This document shows, in pieces, positions 61,802 to 64,000 of a DNA stretch of 64,000 nt. A program made the position numbers and the translations under genes. Under the pieces are notes generated by a model that searched no databases, was not told the origin of the DNA, and worked only from the letters and a program-made list of their open reading frames with translations. The stretch is from Mycolicibacterium flavescens (GTDB lineage: Bacteria > Actinomycetota > Actinomycetes > Mycobacteriales > Mycobacteriaceae), in assembly GCF_001722335.1 (NCBI RefSeq), contig NZ_MIHA01000007.1, forward strand, positions 1-64,000, given 5' to 3'. How positions within the stretch are numbered: the first letter of the stretch is position 1; the number at the start of each line of letters is the position of its first letter.

Positions 61802-62421
61802 TGCGACTTCCCTTGGCGGCGTTGCACCACGATCGCGGCCAGTGCGGCGGCCTCGTTGGTCGCCAGGTGCGCCAGCATCGGCGCCAGCAGGCTGCCCGAG
61901 CGGGCGTGCAGCCAGCCGAACGCCCAGCCGCCCACCCCGGTGACCAGCACGGTGCCCAGCACCGGATTGCGGGTGATGCGCGCATCCATGATGTGCCACA
62001 GGCCGAATGCCACCGCCTGCAGCAGCCGACCGTCGCGTGCGCCGTACGCCGTCTCGGCCGTGGTCCCCAGCGTCGCGCGGTACGCGACCTCCTCCGGCCA
62101 CACCGTGCCCAGCGGGATGTCGAGCAGCATCCAGCGCAGCCGATGCTCGGGCAGGTCGCGCGCGGCCATCCCCTGCCGCATGGAGGGGACCGCGGTCGTC
62201 GCCGCGACGGCGAGCGAGATCACCGCGCCTGCGGCCAGTCCGTGGCGCAGCCCCGACCGGACCGCGGGTGGTCGCAGCCCCAGCGGCGGCCGGGCCAGCG
62301 CGTAGAGCGCGGCGCCCAGCGCGGCGTTCGGGATGGGACGGAACCGCACGTGCGGGGCGACGAAGCTCCAGCCGACCAGCGCGACAGCTGTCGCCACGGC
62401 GCGAGTTTTGGTGGCTCTCAT
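61798..62421 (-). CDS. CPBP-family intramembrane (CAAX-type) protease
   Basis: 207 residues with about five to six TM segments. Glutamic intramembrane protease motifs: EEVAYR (about 113-118), FGLWHIMD (about 140-147) and HLATNEAAA (about 187). It cleaves membrane proteins or processes peptides. ATG 62421 overlaps the upstream stop by 1 nt (TGATG), and its stop overlaps the SDR start, so three genes are coupled in one operon. Confidence 0.85.
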   Translation of the reverse strand: MRATKTRAVATAVALVGWSFVAPHVRFRPIPNAALGAALYALARPPLGLRPPAVRSGLRHGLAAGAVISLAVAATTAVPSMRQGMAARDLPEHRLRWMLLDIPLGTVWPEEVAYRATLGTTAETAYGARDGRLLQAVAFGLWHIMDARITRNPVLGTVLVTGVGGWAFGWLHARSGSLLAPMLAHLATNEAAALAAIVVQRRQGKSQ

Positions 62422-64000
62422 CAGTATTCGGGTCCATCCTTGGATTGGCTGTCGTTCAGGGCGGTCCGGACGCGTTCGGTGTCGGCGGGGGTCCAGCCGG
62501 GCGGCGGTGCGACGGCGGCCCACCCGTCGAGCACGAAGTCGCCGTAGTTGTGGCCGTGTCCGCCGGGTACCGAACCGGCGTTCGTCATGTCGGCAGCGAC
62601 CTGCATGAACGTGACGATCGGGTACCACCGCATGGAGGCGGTGCGGTCGTGGCCGGGCGGTTCGCGCAGCCAGTCCGGCCGGTTGAACAGCAGATCCTGT
62701 GACCACCAGACGATGGGGTCGGAGGAATGCTGCAGGAACAGCACGCGGGTGCCCTCCCAGGGCGCGGCGGTGTCGGCGGCGATCTCCGCCGAGTCGTTGC
62801 CCTGGGAGAACCGCACGGTGCGGCCGTCGTCGTAACGGGGTTCGACCTCCGGGGTGCCCGGATCACGGCGCTCGGTGATCGCCTTCCACAGCGGGCTGGC
62901 GTTGGGCGGCCCCACCCACAGCACCGACGAGAACCCCATCCGCGAGATGTCGGGCAGCCAGTCGAACGCGCCCTGGCCGGCCATCGAGCCCAGGCTCTCC
63001 CCGTAGAGCACGAGTTTGGGTCGCCGGTCCTGCGGAAGTTGTTCCCAGCGTTGGTGAATGGCCTCGATCATCATGCGTCCCGCGACCATCGACTTCTCCT
63101 GGTCGCCGAGGAACGAGATCCAACTCGGCAGGAACGAGTACTGGGAGCCGACCAGCGCGGTGTCGCCGTTGTACATCGTCTCCACCGCGCGGGCGGCCAC
63201 CGGGTTGATCCACCCGGTGCCGGTCGTCGGGATGATCACCAGCACTTCGCGGTCGAACGCGCCGGTGCGCTCGAGTTCGCTGAGCAGCACCGCCATCCGC
63301 TGTTCGTCGGTGTCGGCGGTCTGCAGTCCGACGTACACCCGAATGGGTTCCAGCGCCGGGGCGCCGTTGAGTTCGGTGAGCTCGTCTGCGTGCGGGCCGG
63401 TGGCGACGAAGTTGCGCCCCTGGTATCCGAGGGTGTCCCACGCCGCGAAAGAGTCTGGGCTGCCGGACTTTTGCGGCTCATCGGGTTGGACGACACCTTC
63501 GGCGGTGGTGGTGTTCTGCGGCTGGAACACGCGGTTGGCCCCGGCCAGGAACCCCCGCACCAGCACCCCGTTGATCAGCATGATCGCCAGGACGACGACG
63601 ATCGCGGTGCCGATGAACAGCGCGACCTCGTCGTCCATCCGCCAGCGCCGGATCAGGAGCCGCGCCATCGCCTTGATGATGTCGAGTAGCACCCGGGCGG
63701 TCGCCACGCACACCGCCCCGACCGTCAACGACACGACGAGCGTGCGCAGGTAATCGATGGTGGCGGGACCGTCCATGCCCATCACCGCCGAGACCTGCCG
63801 CTGCCACGAAGCGGCCGGAATCAGCATCAGCAGGCTGGCGCCGATCGATCCCGCGACCACAACGGTTTTGAGCACTGTCAGCACGACCCGCGGCGGCGGC
63901 CACCACGGGCGTCGCGCCAGGACGAAGCGGCGCACCATCCGCCCGCAGAACACGCCGATGCCGTAGCCGATCGCGGCGTTGAGGCCGCCGATCAGACCGG
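62421..64000 (-). CDS. Membrane alpha/beta hydrolase (Abhydrolase_9 / DUF2319 type), 5' end outside window
   Basis: More than 525 residues within the window; the frame stays open past 64000 ([20 protein letters not shown] upstream), so the N terminus is missing. Several TM segments (about residues 20-150 of the visible part) precede a hydrolase domain with the nucleophile elbow [12 protein letters not shown] and [21 protein letters not shown] (Asp), GGHGHNYG (His). This family is common in mycobacteria and lacks a defined substrate. It heads the minus-strand run with the CAAX protease and the SDR. Confidence 0.85.
   Translation of the reverse strand, partial: GLIGGLNAAIGYGIGVFCGRMVRRFVLARRPWWPPPRVVLTVLKTVVVAGSIGASLLMLIPAASWQRQVSAVMGMDGPATIDYLRTLVVSLTVGAVCVATARVLLDIIKAMARLLIRRWRMDDEVALFIGTAIVVVLAIMLINGVLVRGFLAGANRVFQPQNTTTAEGVVQPDEPQKSGSPDSFAAWDTLGYQGRNFVATGPHADELTELNGAPALEPIRVYVGLQTADTDEQRMAVLLSELERTGAFDREVLVIIPTTGTGWINPVAARAVETMYNGDTALVGSQYSFLPSWISFLGDQEKSMVAGRMMIEAIHQRWEQLPQDRRPKLVLYGESLGSMAGQGAFDWLPDISRMGFSSVLWVGPPNASPLWKAITERRDPGTPEVEPRYDDGRTVRFSQGNDSAEIAADTAAPWEGTRVLFLQHSSDPIVWWSQDLLFNRPDWLREPPGHDRTASMRWYPIVTFMQVAADMTNAGSVPGGHGHNYGDFVLDGWAAVAPPPGWTPADTERVRTALNDSQSKDGPEY

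Overview
The window is high-GC, densely packed actinobacterial chromosome, almost certainly from a Mycobacterium/Mycolicibacterium species. Evidence: the block desA1 - dus - LCP protein - phoU(phoY2) // pstB-pstA-pstC-pstS - mshD - glnR-like - lmeA - thioredoxin - DUF4395 - thiosulfate sulfurtransferase - DUF1416 - nitrobindin-like - class IV aminotransferase - ygfZ - DUF3073 - purM - purF has the same gene order as the M. tuberculosis Rv0824c-Rv0807 region (recalled, not searched). The fadB-fadA-dapC trio matches Rv0860-Rv0858c. F420-type oxidoreductases, a mycothiol gene and many apparently leaderless genes fit the same group.

Layout. 1-9 kb: a broken panB fragment, a cupin protein, F420-type and PNPOx-type proteins, an acyl-CoA ligase, the fadBA beta-oxidation pair and divergent dapC. 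9-15 kb: a ureide (allantoin) module, with allantoicase and PuuE-type allantoinase on the plus strand, tail-to-tail with an LLM oxidoreductase, a GntR regulator, an NCS1 permease and a hydantoin/allantoin racemase on the minus strand. 15-25 kb: two paralogous SRPBCC genes enclosing a roughly 9 kb block with a cyclase/AAA/TPR regulator, a LuxR-type LAL regulator and two exported proteins, one with a PE-PPE hydrolase domain. 25-32 kb: small enzymes, a UBP zinc finger beside a small acidic protein, and a TetR/FAD-oxidoreductase pair under striking palindromic operators. 32.1-32.65 kb: four tRNA genes (Phe, Asp, Glu, Lys). 32.7-36 kb: an MpaB-like oxygenase with a divergent TetR gene, then three tandem secreted PASTA-like paralogues. 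36-59.8 kb: the conserved desA1-to-purF block with the phosphate-uptake (PHO) system and a sulfur operon. 59.8-64 kb: an orphan MceA-like protein, an SDR, a CAAX protease and a membrane alpha/beta hydrolase cut by the window end.

The best regulatory signals are: a short leaderless ORF with six consecutive Cys codons just upstream of the DUF4395/sulfurtransferase operon (a cysteine attenuator); two RegX3-type Pho boxes in front of phoU and pstS; a perfect 28-bp TetR palindrome overlapping a near-consensus promoter; a leader hairpin plus a ribosome-site hairpin before the DUF3073 gene; and several long intergenic palindromes, one a perfect 21-bp stem between phoU and pstB. About a dozen genes start 5-8 nt after a TANNNT-like -10 box and are probably translated from leaderless mRNAs. 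I saw no CRISPR array, transposase, integrase or rRNA gene.
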